The notes under the pieces: generated by a model
What the model was told of the DNA's origin: nothing
What the model saw: only the letters and a program-made list of their open reading frames with translations
Database searches by the model: none
Position numbers and translations under genes: made by a program
Assembly (NCBI RefSeq): GCF_017983445.1
Contig: NZ_JAGOBJ010000009.1
Coordinates: forward strand, 186,001-250,000
DNA length: 64,000 bases
Source of the DNA: Halomonas sp.
Lineage (GTDB): Bacteria; Pseudomonadota; Gammaproteobacteria; Pseudomonadales; Halomonadaceae
Direction of reading: 5' to 3'
Part shown: positions 29,758 through 38,106 of the stretch, piece after piece
Position numbering within the stretch: position 1 is the stretch's first letter
How the letters are laid out: each line of letters opens with the position of its first letter

Positions 29758-31431
29758 ATGGCACGCCTATTTGATTTCCCAGGCGGTGTTTACCCTCCCG
29801 AGCGCAAAGCCCGCTCGGCGCAATCACCGCTACGCCGTGCGCCCCTACCTGCGCATGTGGTACTCCCCTTGCGTCAGCATAGCGGCCGTCCGGCAACGCC
29901 CTGCGTTAGCCCTGGCGATAACGTTCATGCAGGTAGCCTGATCGCAAAACGCGATGGCCTGATATCCGCTGACGTTCATGCCACGGTCAGCGGTACGGTT
30001 AGCCATGTGGATAGTGATGCTATTGGGATAGACAGCGATGGTCAGGATACCCGGCAATGCCTGCCCCCGCTTGATTGGCGCGCGACAGATGCGCCTATTC
30101 TGCTTGCCCGTTTGGACGAAAGCGGTGTGGTCGGGTTAGGCGGTGCCGGGTTTCCAACCCATATCAAAGCCCGCGTAATTGAACGCCACGCTATCGATAC
30201 GCTGGTAATCAATGCCGCCGAATGCGAGCCCTATATCACGGCCGATGACCTAACGCTGCGCTGCTACCCAGACGAAGTGCTCGAAGGCGCGCAGTTAATG
30301 GCCTCATTGTGCGGTGCTCAGCGGATTGTTATCGGCATTGAAGATAATAAACCTGAGGCCATTGCCACCTTACAGCGCGTCATGGCGCAAAGTCAGCCTG
30401 CAAGCGTTACGTTAACGGTCATCCCTACCCGCTATCCAAGCGGCAGCGAGCGACAGTTAATTAAAAAGCTTTTGAATCGTACGGTACCCAGCCAGGGCCT
30501 GCCGGCGGATGTTGGCGTGCTTTGCCATAACCCCGGCACGTTACTGGCAGCACTTTACGCGGTGCGTGATGGCCAACCCCTGGTTGAGCGTGTAGTAACG
30601 TTAACCGGGGACGCAATCACTCATCCAGGCAACTACTGGGTGCGCTTGGGAACGTCTATTGAGGCGCTTTTAGATTATGTAGGGCTTGATAACGCCCGGC
30701 TCAGTCGCATTGTCCAGGGCGGGCCGATGATGGGCAGCTTACTTGAAATGCTTAATACACCCGTCATAAAGACCACCAACTGCCTGGTTGCGGCAACGCT
30801 TGAAGAGTTGCCACCCGCGCCGATGGAGTCGCCCTGCATTCGCTGCGGGGCGTGTGAAAGCGTATGCCCGGCCCAGCTTCTTCCTCAGCAGCTACACTGG
30901 TATGCCCGCACCCAGGATGACGACAAGCTGGAGCGTTACCATCTTTTTGACTGCATTGAGTGTGGCGCCTGCAGCTACGTTTGCCCAAGCCATATACCGC
31001 TGGTTGATGATTACCGCGAAGCGAAAGGCCGCCTTCGTCACAACAAGATTGAGGCAGCCAAGGCGGAACATGCCAAACATCGCTTCGAGTTTCGTCAGGC
31101 ACGCTTAGCTCGTGAAGAAGCCGAAAAACAGGCACGCCGTCAGGCCCGGCTAGCGCACAATAAACCCATCGATGGAGGTGCCAGCAACGAGAGCGCCAGC
31201 GCTTCCCCCGTCGACTTGCGCAGTCTGCGCATTGCTCAAACGGCGGCCAAGGCAGCGGTTAGAAAAGCTGAAAAAGTCCTCGCACGAGCAGCCCAGCAAG
31301 AGCCGCAGCAATCTCATGAAGATCTGGAAACGCTGCTGGCAACCGCTCAGGAAAACCTTAAAGCCGCCGACTTGCAACTGGCGCAAGCGCGTGAAAGCGC
31401 TAAAGCGCCTACCGCTGAGGACACCCCATGA
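29758..31431 (+). CDS. rsxC: Rsx/Rnf complex NADH-binding subunit C
   Basis: The flavin/NADH-binding soluble subunit, 557 aa. It has the N-terminal barrel (GDNVHAGSLIAKRDG), the Complex1-51K-like fold with GLGGAGFPTHIK and NAAECEPYITADD, an SLBB domain, and two 4Fe-4S motifs (CIRCGACESVCP about 361-372 and CIECGACSYVCP about 400-411). A C-terminal Ala/Lys/Glu-rich helical tail of about 120 residues is present; such tails vary in length between species. It overlaps rsxD by 4 bases. Confidence 0.96.
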   Translation: MARLFDFPGGVYPPERKARSAQSPLRRAPLPAHVVLPLRQHSGRPATPCVSPGDNVHAGSLIAKRDGLISADVHATVSGTVSHVDSDAIGIDSDGQDTRQCLPPLDWRATDAPILLARLDESGVVGLGGAGFPTHIKARVIERHAIDTLVINAAECEPYITADDLTLRCYPDEVLEGAQLMASLCGAQRIVIGIEDNKPEAIATLQRVMAQSQPASVTLTVIPTRYPSGSERQLIKKLLNRTVPSQGLPADVGVLCHNPGTLLAALYAVRDGQPLVERVVTLTGDAITHPGNYWVRLGTSIEALLDYVGLDNARLSRIVQGGPMMGSLLEMLNTPVIKTTNCLVAATLEELPPAPMESPCIRCGACESVCPAQLLPQQLHWYARTQDDDKLERYHLFDCIECGACSYVCPSHIPLVDDYREAKGRLRHNKIEAAKAEHAKHRFEFRQARLAREEAEKQARRQARLAHNKPIDGGASNESASASPVDLRSLRIAQTAAKAAVRKAEKVLARAAQQEPQQSHEDLETLLATAQENLKAADLQLAQARESAKAPTAEDTP

Positions 31432-32465
31432 GCATGTTTCACGCCTCACAGGTCGATGCTGACTCCTCTTTATCAATGGCCCCGCCAACGGCGTCATTAA
31501 TGCGTTGGGTGGTGATTGCCACGCTGCCCGGCGTGTTGGCCATGACGTATTACTTTGGCTTGGGCGTGCTCAGCAATATTGTTCTGGCGGCCCTTATGGG
31601 AGCACTCCTGGAGGCGGGCATGCTACGCCTTCGCAGCCGTCCCATAGCGCCGGCCTTAACCGACACCAGCGCGTTACTCACCGGTGTACTGCTAGGCGCT
31701 TCTTTACCCCCGGCAAGCCCCTGGTGGTTAATTGGGGTCGGCATGATAGCCGCCGTAGTGATCACCAAACAGCTTTATGGCGGCTTGGGGCATAACCCGT
31801 TTAACCCGGCCATGGTGGGCTATGCCCTACTCCTGATCTCATTTCCTGCTTACATGACACTGTGGTCGCCGCCCCAGCCGCTGATCAGCGATACGCTTTG
31901 GGCACACATCCTGGGCACGTTACCTACTTCCCAGCTTGATGCGCTTAGCGGTGCCACGCCACTGGATGCGTTTAAACATAAACCAAAGGAGCTATCTGCC
32001 CAACAGTTCTGGTCAAGCAGTCCACTGCCTGAACAAACGCTCACCGCCTGGTACACGATTAGTCTCGCTTGGCTTGCGGGCGGTGTTCTGCTGCTGTTTA
32101 AACGGATTATCAGCTGGCATATTCCCGTTGCCCTGCTGGGTAGTCTAGTGACACTCGCAGCGCTATTTTATCTGAGCGACTCCGAGCGCTTTGCATCGCC
32201 GATTTTTCACCTTTTGACCGGCGCGACGCTATTCGGCGCTTTCTTTATTGCCACCGATCCGGTATCCGCCGCGACCAGCCAGCGCGGTAAGTTGCTGTAT
32301 GGCGTGGGTATTGGGGTGCTTATTATCGTGATTCGCAACCTTGGCGGCTACCCGGATGCCGTGGCCTTTGCCGTGCTGCTGATGAATCTCTGTGTCCCTC
32401 TGATCGACCTGTACACGGTGCCTCGCCCAACGGGACACTCAAAAGTGCCCGGAGTACCACGATGA
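31428..32465 (+). CDS. rsxD: Rsx/Rnf complex membrane subunit D
   Basis: NqrB/RnfD-family membrane protein, 345 aa with about nine hydrophobic segments. The covalent FMN site is visible as SGATPLDAFK (about residue 182), with the Thr as the expected attachment residue. GHNPFNPAMVGYALLLISFP and FFIATDPVSAATSQRGKLLYG are family signatures. It overlaps rsxC and rsxG by 4 bases each. Confidence 0.96.
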   Translation: MSMFHASQVDADSSLSMAPPTASLMRWVVIATLPGVLAMTYYFGLGVLSNIVLAALMGALLEAGMLRLRSRPIAPALTDTSALLTGVLLGASLPPASPWWLIGVGMIAAVVITKQLYGGLGHNPFNPAMVGYALLLISFPAYMTLWSPPQPLISDTLWAHILGTLPTSQLDALSGATPLDAFKHKPKELSAQQFWSSSPLPEQTLTAWYTISLAWLAGGVLLLFKRIISWHIPVALLGSLVTLAALFYLSDSERFASPIFHLLTGATLFGAFFIATDPVSAATSQRGKLLYGVGIGVLIIVIRNLGGYPDAVAFAVLLMNLCVPLIDLYTVPRPTGHSKVPGVPR

Positions 32466-33097
32466 CGCACATGAGCGCCGTGCGGCGCGGGGCTTTCACG
32501 CTGGGTTTCTTTGCGCTGATTACTGCGGGCAGCGTTGCCGTGACCCGCGCGCTAACGGCTGAACGTATTACTCAGCACCAGCAGGCCTATCAACACCGTC
32601 AGTTGCAGGCGGTACTGCCCCAGGCATTAGCTGACACATCGATTGATCAGCTGCTGGAAAGCGCATTCGACCTGCCTAATGCCGCCGCCTTGGGCCACCG
32701 CAATTCCGCGATGGGCTGGCATATCAGCCGTGGTAATCATCGCGCCATTATTCTGCCGGTAATTTCCCGTCAGGGGTATAGCGGTGAGATTGATTTATTA
32801 GTAGGGGTCGATGAGCAGCAGCGTATTAGCGGTGTACGCGTTACCTATCACCAGGAAACCCCAGGCCTGGGCGATAAGATTGAACGCCAGCGCAGCGACT
32901 GGATTACCCGGTTTAACGGTTTAAGCCTTGATGAACTGCCACCCAGCGCCTGGGCGGTTAAAAAGGACGGTGGGGAGTTTGATGGATTTACCGGAGCGAC
33001 CATTACACCTCGCGCCGTCGTTCAAGCAGTTCATACGGCCTTGCTGTATGTGGCGGAGATGCCATTATCCACTAGCGTTGAGGAGCCTTCTCAATGA
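32462..33097 (+). CDS. rsxG: Rsx/Rnf complex FMN-binding subunit G
   Basis: Periplasmic subunit with one N-terminal membrane anchor (about residues 10-30), 211 aa. The FMN-binding domain ends in [17 protein letters not shown] (about 177-193), where the Thr of GAT-I-T carries FMN covalently. The [12 protein letters not shown] motif (about 125-136) is also conserved. It overlaps its neighbours rsxD and rsxE by 4 bases. Confidence 0.95.
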   Translation: MTHMSAVRRGAFTLGFFALITAGSVAVTRALTAERITQHQQAYQHRQLQAVLPQALADTSIDQLLESAFDLPNAAALGHRNSAMGWHISRGNHRAIILPVISRQGYSGEIDLLVGVDEQQRISGVRVTYHQETPGLGDKIERQRSDWITRFNGLSLDELPPSAWAVKKDGGEFDGFTGATITPRAVVQAVHTALLYVAEMPLSTSVEEPSQ

Positions 33098-33795
33098 GGC
33101 AATGGCAAAAGCTAACCTACGAAGGGCTTTGGGCCAATAACCCCGCATTGGTTCAACTCTTGGGGCTGTGTCCACTTCTGGCCGTCAGCACGACCGTGGT
33201 TAATTCGCTGGGTTTAGCCATTGCCACGCTGTTTGTAATGGTAAGCGCCAGCACTGCCGTGTCGCTGGTGCGTCATCAGGTTCCCAGCGCCGTTCGGCTC
33301 CCGGCGTTTGTGATGATCATCGCCGCTTTTGTTACCTGTGCTGAGCTATTAATGGCTGCCTATGCCTACCCGCTTTATCAATTGCTGGGTATTTTCATCC
33401 CGCTGATCGTCACGAACTGCGCCATTTTAGGCCGTGCCGATGCATTTGCCTCCCGCCAACCGGTAGGGCTTGCCGCGCTCGATGGTCTGATGATGGGCGT
33501 TGGGTTTGGTAGCGTTCTAGTGGTGCTTGGCGGGCTGCGTGAGTTGCTGGGTCAAGGCACGCTGTTTAGCGATATGGCGCTGCTGTTTGGCCCTATCGCG
33601 GCCAATTGGCAGCTTACCCTGGTAGAGGATTATCAGTTCTTATTTTTTGTTCTGCCACCTGGCGCCTTTTTTGTTGCCGGTATGCTGATTGCGCTGAAAA
33701 ACGTAGTGGACCAGCGCCGCGCCATGCGCGCTTTGCCTGCAGCGGCCTCACCGCGTACAGAACGTCGCGTCCGGGTCACCGGTATTATCAAGTAA
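33094..33795 (+). CDS. rsxE: Rsx/Rnf complex membrane subunit E
   Basis: The RsxA paralogue that completes the membrane core, 233 aa with six hydrophobic segments. [22 protein letters not shown] at the N-terminus and [17 protein letters not shown] in the middle carry the paired conserved cysteines shared with RsxA. The Arg-rich C-terminal tail is cytosolic. It lies 15 bases before nth. Confidence 0.96.
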   Translation: MRQWQKLTYEGLWANNPALVQLLGLCPLLAVSTTVVNSLGLAIATLFVMVSASTAVSLVRHQVPSAVRLPAFVMIIAAFVTCAELLMAAYAYPLYQLLGIFIPLIVTNCAILGRADAFASRQPVGLAALDGLMMGVGFGSVLVVLGGLRELLGQGTLFSDMALLFGPIAANWQLTLVEDYQFLFFVLPPGAFFVAGMLIALKNVVDQRRAMRALPAAASPRTERRVRVTGIIK

Positions 33796-33810
33796 CCGTA
33801 GAGACACGCT

Positions 33811-34449
33811 ATGAATGCCCAAAAGCGTCATGAAATTTTTGCTCGCCTTCAAGCAGCGGATCCGCACCCCACAACTGAACTCAACTGGACCACCCCTTTC
33901 GAGCTGCTGGCGGCGGTTTTGCTCTCCGCGCAAGCCACCGATGTTGGCGTTAACAAGGCAACCGCGCGGCTCTATCCCGTTGCCAATACGCCCCAGGCAA
34001 TCATCGACCTGGGTATCGATGAACTTAAAACACATATCAAGACAATCGGCCTCTATAACACCAAAGCTGAAAACTTGATGAAGACCTGCCATATTCTGGT
34101 TAATCAGCACGGCGGCGTCGTGCCCAACACGCGCAGTGCGTTAGAAGCATTGCCGGGCGTCGGGCGTAAAACCGCCAATGTGATTCTCAATACGGCCTTT
34201 GGCCAGCCGACCATTGCGGTAGACACGCATATCTTTCGCGTTTCAAACCGTACCGGTATCGCCAAGGGTAAAAATGTCGTCGAGGTAGAGCAAAAGCTGA
34301 TACGCCATGTGCCCAAGGGCTTCCGGCAGGATGCCCATCACTGGCTGATTCTTCATGGCCGCTATACATGTATTGCGCGCAAGCCACGTTGCGGAAGCTG
34401 CATAATCGAAGACCTGTGCGAGTTTCCGGATAAAACAGAACTCGCCTAG
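33811..34449 (+). CDS. nth: Endonuclease III
   Basis: DNA glycosylase/AP lyase that removes oxidised pyrimidines, 212 aa. It has the helix-hairpin-helix LPGVGRKTANVILNTAFG with catalytic Lys (about 120), the catalytic Asp in AVDTHIFRVSNR (about 138) and the 4Fe-4S cluster (C-X6-C-X2-C-X5-C: CIARKPRCGSCIIEDLC). The rsx-nth linkage is conserved in gammaproteobacteria. Confidence 0.97.
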   Translation: MNAQKRHEIFARLQAADPHPTTELNWTTPFELLAAVLLSAQATDVGVNKATARLYPVANTPQAIIDLGIDELKTHIKTIGLYNTKAENLMKTCHILVNQHGGVVPNTRSALEALPGVGRKTANVILNTAFGQPTIAVDTHIFRVSNRTGIAKGKNVVEVEQKLIRHVPKGFRQDAHHWLILHGRYTCIARKPRCGSCIIEDLCEFPDKTELA

Positions 34450-34474
34450 CCTACGTTTACATGAGGATGGCCTT

Positions 34475-35545
34475 ATGCCGATGCCTGCTACTTTGCTACA
34501 TAACCAGCCCATTGAGCAGCGTATCGACGCTCTATTTGCGTTATCCCGTCAGCACGCTGAACACTTCTGCAGTGCTGGCGCCTGGCTTTCGCGTCAGCGC
34601 TATCTGGCGCAGCATCCCACATCCATCGTGGTCATGAAGTGCATGGATGGACGTATCCATATTCCTCACGCCACCCGTACACCGCTAGGTATCATTACCC
34701 CGTTTCGCAACCTTGGCGGGATTTTCGATTTAGGCTGGCCGTATCTGGGTGAGTTACTCACCGATACCGTGGTTGATGCCGCTAATGCTGGGCGGGGCAC
34801 GTTACTGCTGATTACCTATCACTTTTCCCATGGCAACCAGGCACGGGGGTGCGCCGGGTTTGGTTGTGATACCCAGGCAGCCAAAGCGCACGCCTATGCG
34901 ATTGCCCGTCAGGCAGGTCAACTGTTTGGCGAAGATCATCAGCAGGTCTATCCGCTGGTATGCGGGTTTGAAACTGACAGCGATGCTTTGATACTTCATG
35001 GACAGGGAGACGCGATTCTGGATAGTCGCGAGTGGGTCGGACAGCCTATCCAGGCCCTGAGCGCTCATCTACAGGCTGTGTGCCCCGATATGCCTGAGGA
35101 TATGCGCCGGGATTTACTGCCTCTGCTTGAGGGTAATCTGGCTCACGTCAAAGATCTTCAAGGTGTTGAGCGTGAACTGGACATTGAGCATCGTGAGTGG
35201 GCGATTTGTATCGGCCGTGGGTTCGACTTTTTGCATTTACCAAATACCGCACTCATTATTGGCCCTTACAGCCCGGATTTAGCCGAGCCGATCGGCACCG
35301 CTGCCACCATCATCGAAGCCAATATGCAGGCAGGCAGAATTCCCGATGACGGCTTTATGCTTCTGGCATCAACGCCTTATCAGCATAGCGGCGTTGATCG
35401 CGCCCGCGCGATGTTGAAGTCACGTTTTTTATCCGATTTCGCCGAGCAGGTGATTCGTCGCGAACATCCCGTTCTTGCCCAAAAAATGCGCCGCCATACG
35501 GCCGTTGTTCACTGGCCAACGCGGCGCCTTGACTCACTTGCCTGA
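34475..35545 (+). CDS. Carboxysome-type (CsoSCA-like) beta-carbonic anhydrase homologue
   Basis: A 356-aa protein with beta-carbonic-anhydrase-like catalytic features. KCMDGRIHIP (about residues 60-69) resembles the CxDxR zinc-ligand and Asp-Arg dyad. YHFSHGNQARGCAGFGC (about 111-127) supplies the His and Cys needed for the remaining zinc ligands. The layout recalls the CsoSCA family of carboxysome shell enzymes, but no carboxysome or RuBisCO gene lies in this window, so a stand-alone role is likely. Catalytic competence is inferred. It follows nth by 25 bases, and its end overlaps the convergent glycosyltransferase gene by 12 bases. Confidence 0.6.
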   Translation: MPMPATLLHNQPIEQRIDALFALSRQHAEHFCSAGAWLSRQRYLAQHPTSIVVMKCMDGRIHIPHATRTPLGIITPFRNLGGIFDLGWPYLGELLTDTVVDAANAGRGTLLLITYHFSHGNQARGCAGFGCDTQAAKAHAYAIARQAGQLFGEDHQQVYPLVCGFETDSDALILHGQGDAILDSREWVGQPIQALSAHLQAVCPDMPEDMRRDLLPLLEGNLAHVKDLQGVERELDIEHREWAICIGRGFDFLHLPNTALIIGPYSPDLAEPIGTAATIIEANMQAGRIPDDGFMLLASTPYQHSGVDRARAMLKSRFLSDFAEQVIRREHPVLAQKMRRHTAVVHWPTRRLDSLA

Positions 35546-36616
35546 CGCAACGCCTGCAATGTCCGATGCCAGCACCGAACGATACGTCTCACGCCAGGCA
35601 GACCACTGCCAAGCCTCCATGCTTATAGCATCTGGACGCGTTTCGGGAGTAGTAAGCCACGCATGCAACCGCTGATACAGACCTTCTGAGGTGCCGTCGT
35701 ATCGGTAGATTTCAGGATACAGCTCAGGAAAGCACAGCCTGTCCGGTACTAACGGCAAAGCGCCCTGCTGGGCGGCTTCCATGATCGCCAACCCCTGAAA
35801 TTCATGCCAGGTAGTTGATACCACGATACCGGCAGTGGCCAACAGCTCACGGTACTCCTGCTCAGGCTGTGGGCCCCAGGCCACTATATGCGCTGCCAGC
35901 TTCTCCTGGGCAATATCAAAAATGGGTGGGGTTTGTCGAAAGCGCTGACCCAATACGGCTAGCTCAAAACCAACCCCCTGCTCGCTTAAAGCAATCAATA
36001 CCTTAAAGAAATCGTCTGGATTTTTGTCGTACTCCCAGCGGTGGTTCCACACAATACGTTGGGAAATCGAGCCATTAGCGTTCGCGTCAGCAATCGGAGT
36101 AAGCGGCACGGGCAGTACGTGGGCACGCGAGCGTAATGCTTCAAGGGGCTTTGCGGCAGGCAGGTTTTCAGGCATTTTCTTTAAGAATGCGCGCACCCCA
36201 GCAAAGAAAGAGTCACGGTTATAAGCGGTGTTAAAGACGATGGTATCGGCGGCAAGCGCTGCGTAGAGGTTAACCATCTTGGCCTCTACCTGAGGCATCT
36301 GGTCACTGGATTCCGGGTAGGCAAACTGGTTTTCATGAAAATAGACAATTTTTCTCGCCCGTCCTAAATGGGGAAAAAGCCCAATCAGCGTCGCCAGATC
36401 GACCATGGACGTTGCCAGCACCGCGTCATAAAGCTGGCTGAGTGTTTCATGCTCTTTTAACCACCAGCTAAGCGGGTTACCGCGAATTCGCCAAGCAAAG
36501 TGGCGCGGCGGTAAGCTCAGCGTTTGCCACGTCACTTCGGGAAGATTGGCCATTAAACTATCTGCCCAGTAACGGTGGCTTACCGCTTCGTACGCCGAGA
36601 GAAGTAGAACGCGCAT
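35534..36616 (-). CDS. tRNA-queuosine mannosyltransferase (QTMAN/GTDC1)-like glycosyltransferase
   Basis: A GT-B glycosyltransferase of 360 aa that by eye follows human GTDC1/QTMAN, the enzyme that mannosylates queuosine in tRNA-Asp. Shared landmarks are LSAYEAVSHRYWADSL at the start, VLATSMVDLATL, KIVYFHENQFAYP (about 90-102), VFNTAYNRDSF, IVWNHRWEYDKNPDDFFKVL (about 183-202) and STTWHEFQGLAIMEA (about 266-280). In a bacterium the acceptor may be Q-tRNA or something else (inference). Four short tandem repeats overlap the start codon. It runs convergent to the carbonic-anhydrase homologue. Confidence 0.78.
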   Translation of the reverse strand: MRVLLLSAYEAVSHRYWADSLMANLPEVTWQTLSLPPRHFAWRIRGNPLSWWLKEHETLSQLYDAVLATSMVDLATLIGLFPHLGRARKIVYFHENQFAYPESSDQMPQVEAKMVNLYAALAADTIVFNTAYNRDSFFAGVRAFLKKMPENLPAAKPLEALRSRAHVLPVPLTPIADANANGSISQRIVWNHRWEYDKNPDDFFKVLIALSEQGVGFELAVLGQRFRQTPPIFDIAQEKLAAHIVAWGPQPEQEYRELLATAGIVVSTTWHEFQGLAIMEAAQQGALPLVPDRLCFPELYPEIYRYDGTSEGLYQRLHAWLTTPETRPDAISMEAWQWSAWRETYRSVLASDIAGVASGK

Positions 36617-36667
36617 TAAAACCCATGTATTAAAAATTAGTATTAAAAACCAGTATTAAAACCCGGT
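36615..36667 (-). repeat. Four tandem ATTAAAA-type units over the glycosyltransferase start
   Basis: Units at 36615-36628, 36629-36641, 36642-36654 and 36655-36667 each begin ATTAAAA and end in GT, with a period of 13-14 bases. The first unit contains the ATG of the QTMAN-like gene and the others its ribosome-site region. Copy-number change would alter the leader, not the frame. Confidence 0.75.
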
Positions 36668-36682
36668 ATCAGAAACTCGCCG

Positions 36683-37690
36683 CTAAAAGCCTTGGTGCTC
36701 GAGCTTATCAGCCAGCGATTCTAGCACGTCGATCCCTTGCACATCGGTCGCCAACCAAGGCAGCGTGGGTCGAGGAAGATGCTCAAAGAGCGTGTCGATT
36801 CGCTCAAGATAGGTCGCCTCCTGCGCGCGTCGTGCCTGCAAAAAGGCACCATCCGCTTCTTCAGGTATTACCCGGTTAACCAGCACGCCCGCCACGTTAA
36901 TCTTAACCTCTTCCAAGGCGTTGACGGCGCGCTGAGTCTCAAGGATGGGCAGCCGCTCGGGAGTCATCACAAATAAAAAGCTGCACGCCTTGGCATCCTC
37001 TATTCGTCGCCGAGCCTGGTGGAAAAGCCGTCGTCGATTGATGAGCGTTTCTGCCACCTCGCGGGTACGCTCATCCAGGCCGGAAAACGCATCTTCCGTT
37101 GGGTTATCAAAAGGGGTGGCGATATCCTGCCCGCGTGAGGGCGTAAGATGCTTTAACACGCCGCTTAACTCAGCCGATTTTCGGTTGTGCGCCAGCAGTC
37201 CGTCCGTCCAGGCTGCCATGGCTTCGGGTAGGGTTAAAAGGCGCAGCGTATGTCCGGTGGGTGCTGTATCGATAATCACCAGGTCATACGGTGCATCGTC
37301 ATCCAGAATCAGTCGAGCCAGCCGCTCAAGCAGGGCCGCTTCCTGAGTGCCTGGGGATTGACGCGTCAGACGCATTTGCCGCTCTAGCTCCTGCATCATT
37401 TCGGGCGCGGCGAAGCGGCGCATTTGCTGGGTGACTCTAGTTAAATGCGCTTCAACCTCACTATCCGGATCTATCTCCATGGCATCCAGGTTAGGCAGCA
37501 AACGGCGTGGCGTATCGCCTAACGCGCGATCAAACACATCGCCCAGGCTATGCGCGGGGTCAGTCGAAACCACCAGCACGCGCTTATTACGCCTGGCTGC
37601 AAGAATCGCCAAAGAGGCGGCGACAGTCGTTTTACCCACGCCACCTTTGCCGCCTACCCACAGTAAGCGGCGGTTGAGAACTGAGTGCAT
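36683..37690 (-). CDS. ArsA/Get3-family ATPase
   Basis: A single-domain SIMIBI-class ATPase, 335 aa. It has the deviant P-loop GGKGGVGKTTVAASLA (about 13-28) with the intermonomer lysine, switch I STDPAHSLGDVF (about 42-53) and switch II DTAPTGHTLRLL (about 140-151). The family includes arsenite-pump ATPases and Get3 membrane-protein targeting factors. No arsB or arsR is nearby, so an arsenic role is not supported. It heads a minus-strand stretch with a Cys-Cys-ended small protein and a CstA-type transporter; in transcription order the transporter comes first and the ATPase last. Confidence 0.85.
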   Translation of the reverse strand: MHSVLNRRLLWVGGKGGVGKTTVAASLAILAARRNKRVLVVSTDPAHSLGDVFDRALGDTPRRLLPNLDAMEIDPDSEVEAHLTRVTQQMRRFAAPEMMQELERQMRLTRQSPGTQEAALLERLARLILDDDAPYDLVIIDTAPTGHTLRLLTLPEAMAAWTDGLLAHNRKSAELSGVLKHLTPSRGQDIATPFDNPTEDAFSGLDERTREVAETLINRRRLFHQARRRIEDAKACSFLFVMTPERLPILETQRAVNALEEVKINVAGVLVNRVIPEEADGAFLQARRAQEATYLERIDTLFEHLPRPTLPWLATDVQGIDVLESLADKLEHQGF

Positions 37691-37769
37691 AGGCTACCTA
37701 TTTGTTAAATTAATTTAGCCGCCTATTTATAAGTTCATTTGCCAGGCTTTTTAACCTGGAAGTGACGCT

Positions 37770-38072
37770 TTAGCAGCAGCGAAAATGATCCAACGGTGAA
37801 TGCTCCATGCCCATTCGCGTATGCCAGTCGTGAAAACGCTCAAGCAGCAGCGGCTGAAGCTCCAGCGTGTAATAGGCCGCGGGGTTAGGTACCCCCATCA
37901 TTTCTGAAAAGACTAACAGCATGAACAGGTCATCTTCATCGCGGCGCGCTCGCGCAATCGCCCCACGATAGCGCGCACTATAGACCTCTTCGGTAAAAAA
38001 ACGGGCCCGCCCCAGCCAGGCCCGAAACGTATCCCGCTTGGATGACGACGCTTTACTCGAGTCATCACGCAT
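37770..38072 (-). CDS. Small protein ending in Cys-Cys (cory-CC-star-like)
   Basis: A 100-aa basic/aromatic protein lying between the CstA-type and ArsA-family genes. The core FRAWLGRARFFTEEVYSARYRG (about residues 16-37) and DLFMLLVFSEMMGVPNP (about 48-64) lead to a C-terminal EHSPLDHFRCC followed directly by the stop codon. The terminal CC, the Arg/Tyr-rich core and the position beside a CstA homologue fit my recollection of a family labelled cory-CC-star; no function is known to me. A CC tail suggests metal or thiol chemistry (inference). Confidence 0.75.
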   Translation of the reverse strand: MRDDSSKASSSKRDTFRAWLGRARFFTEEVYSARYRGAIARARRDEDDLFMLLVFSEMMGVPNPAAYYTLELQPLLLERFHDWHTRMGMEHSPLDHFRCC

Positions 38073-38106
38073 TATGCTGCCCCTCTTATTTAATCACCGC
38101 TGGGTT

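Noticed and set aside
36683-37690. Arsenical-pump role for the ArsA-family ATPase
   Set aside because: No arsB, arsD, arsR or arsC is in the neighbourhood and the protein has a single ATPase domain, unlike the duplicated ArsA.
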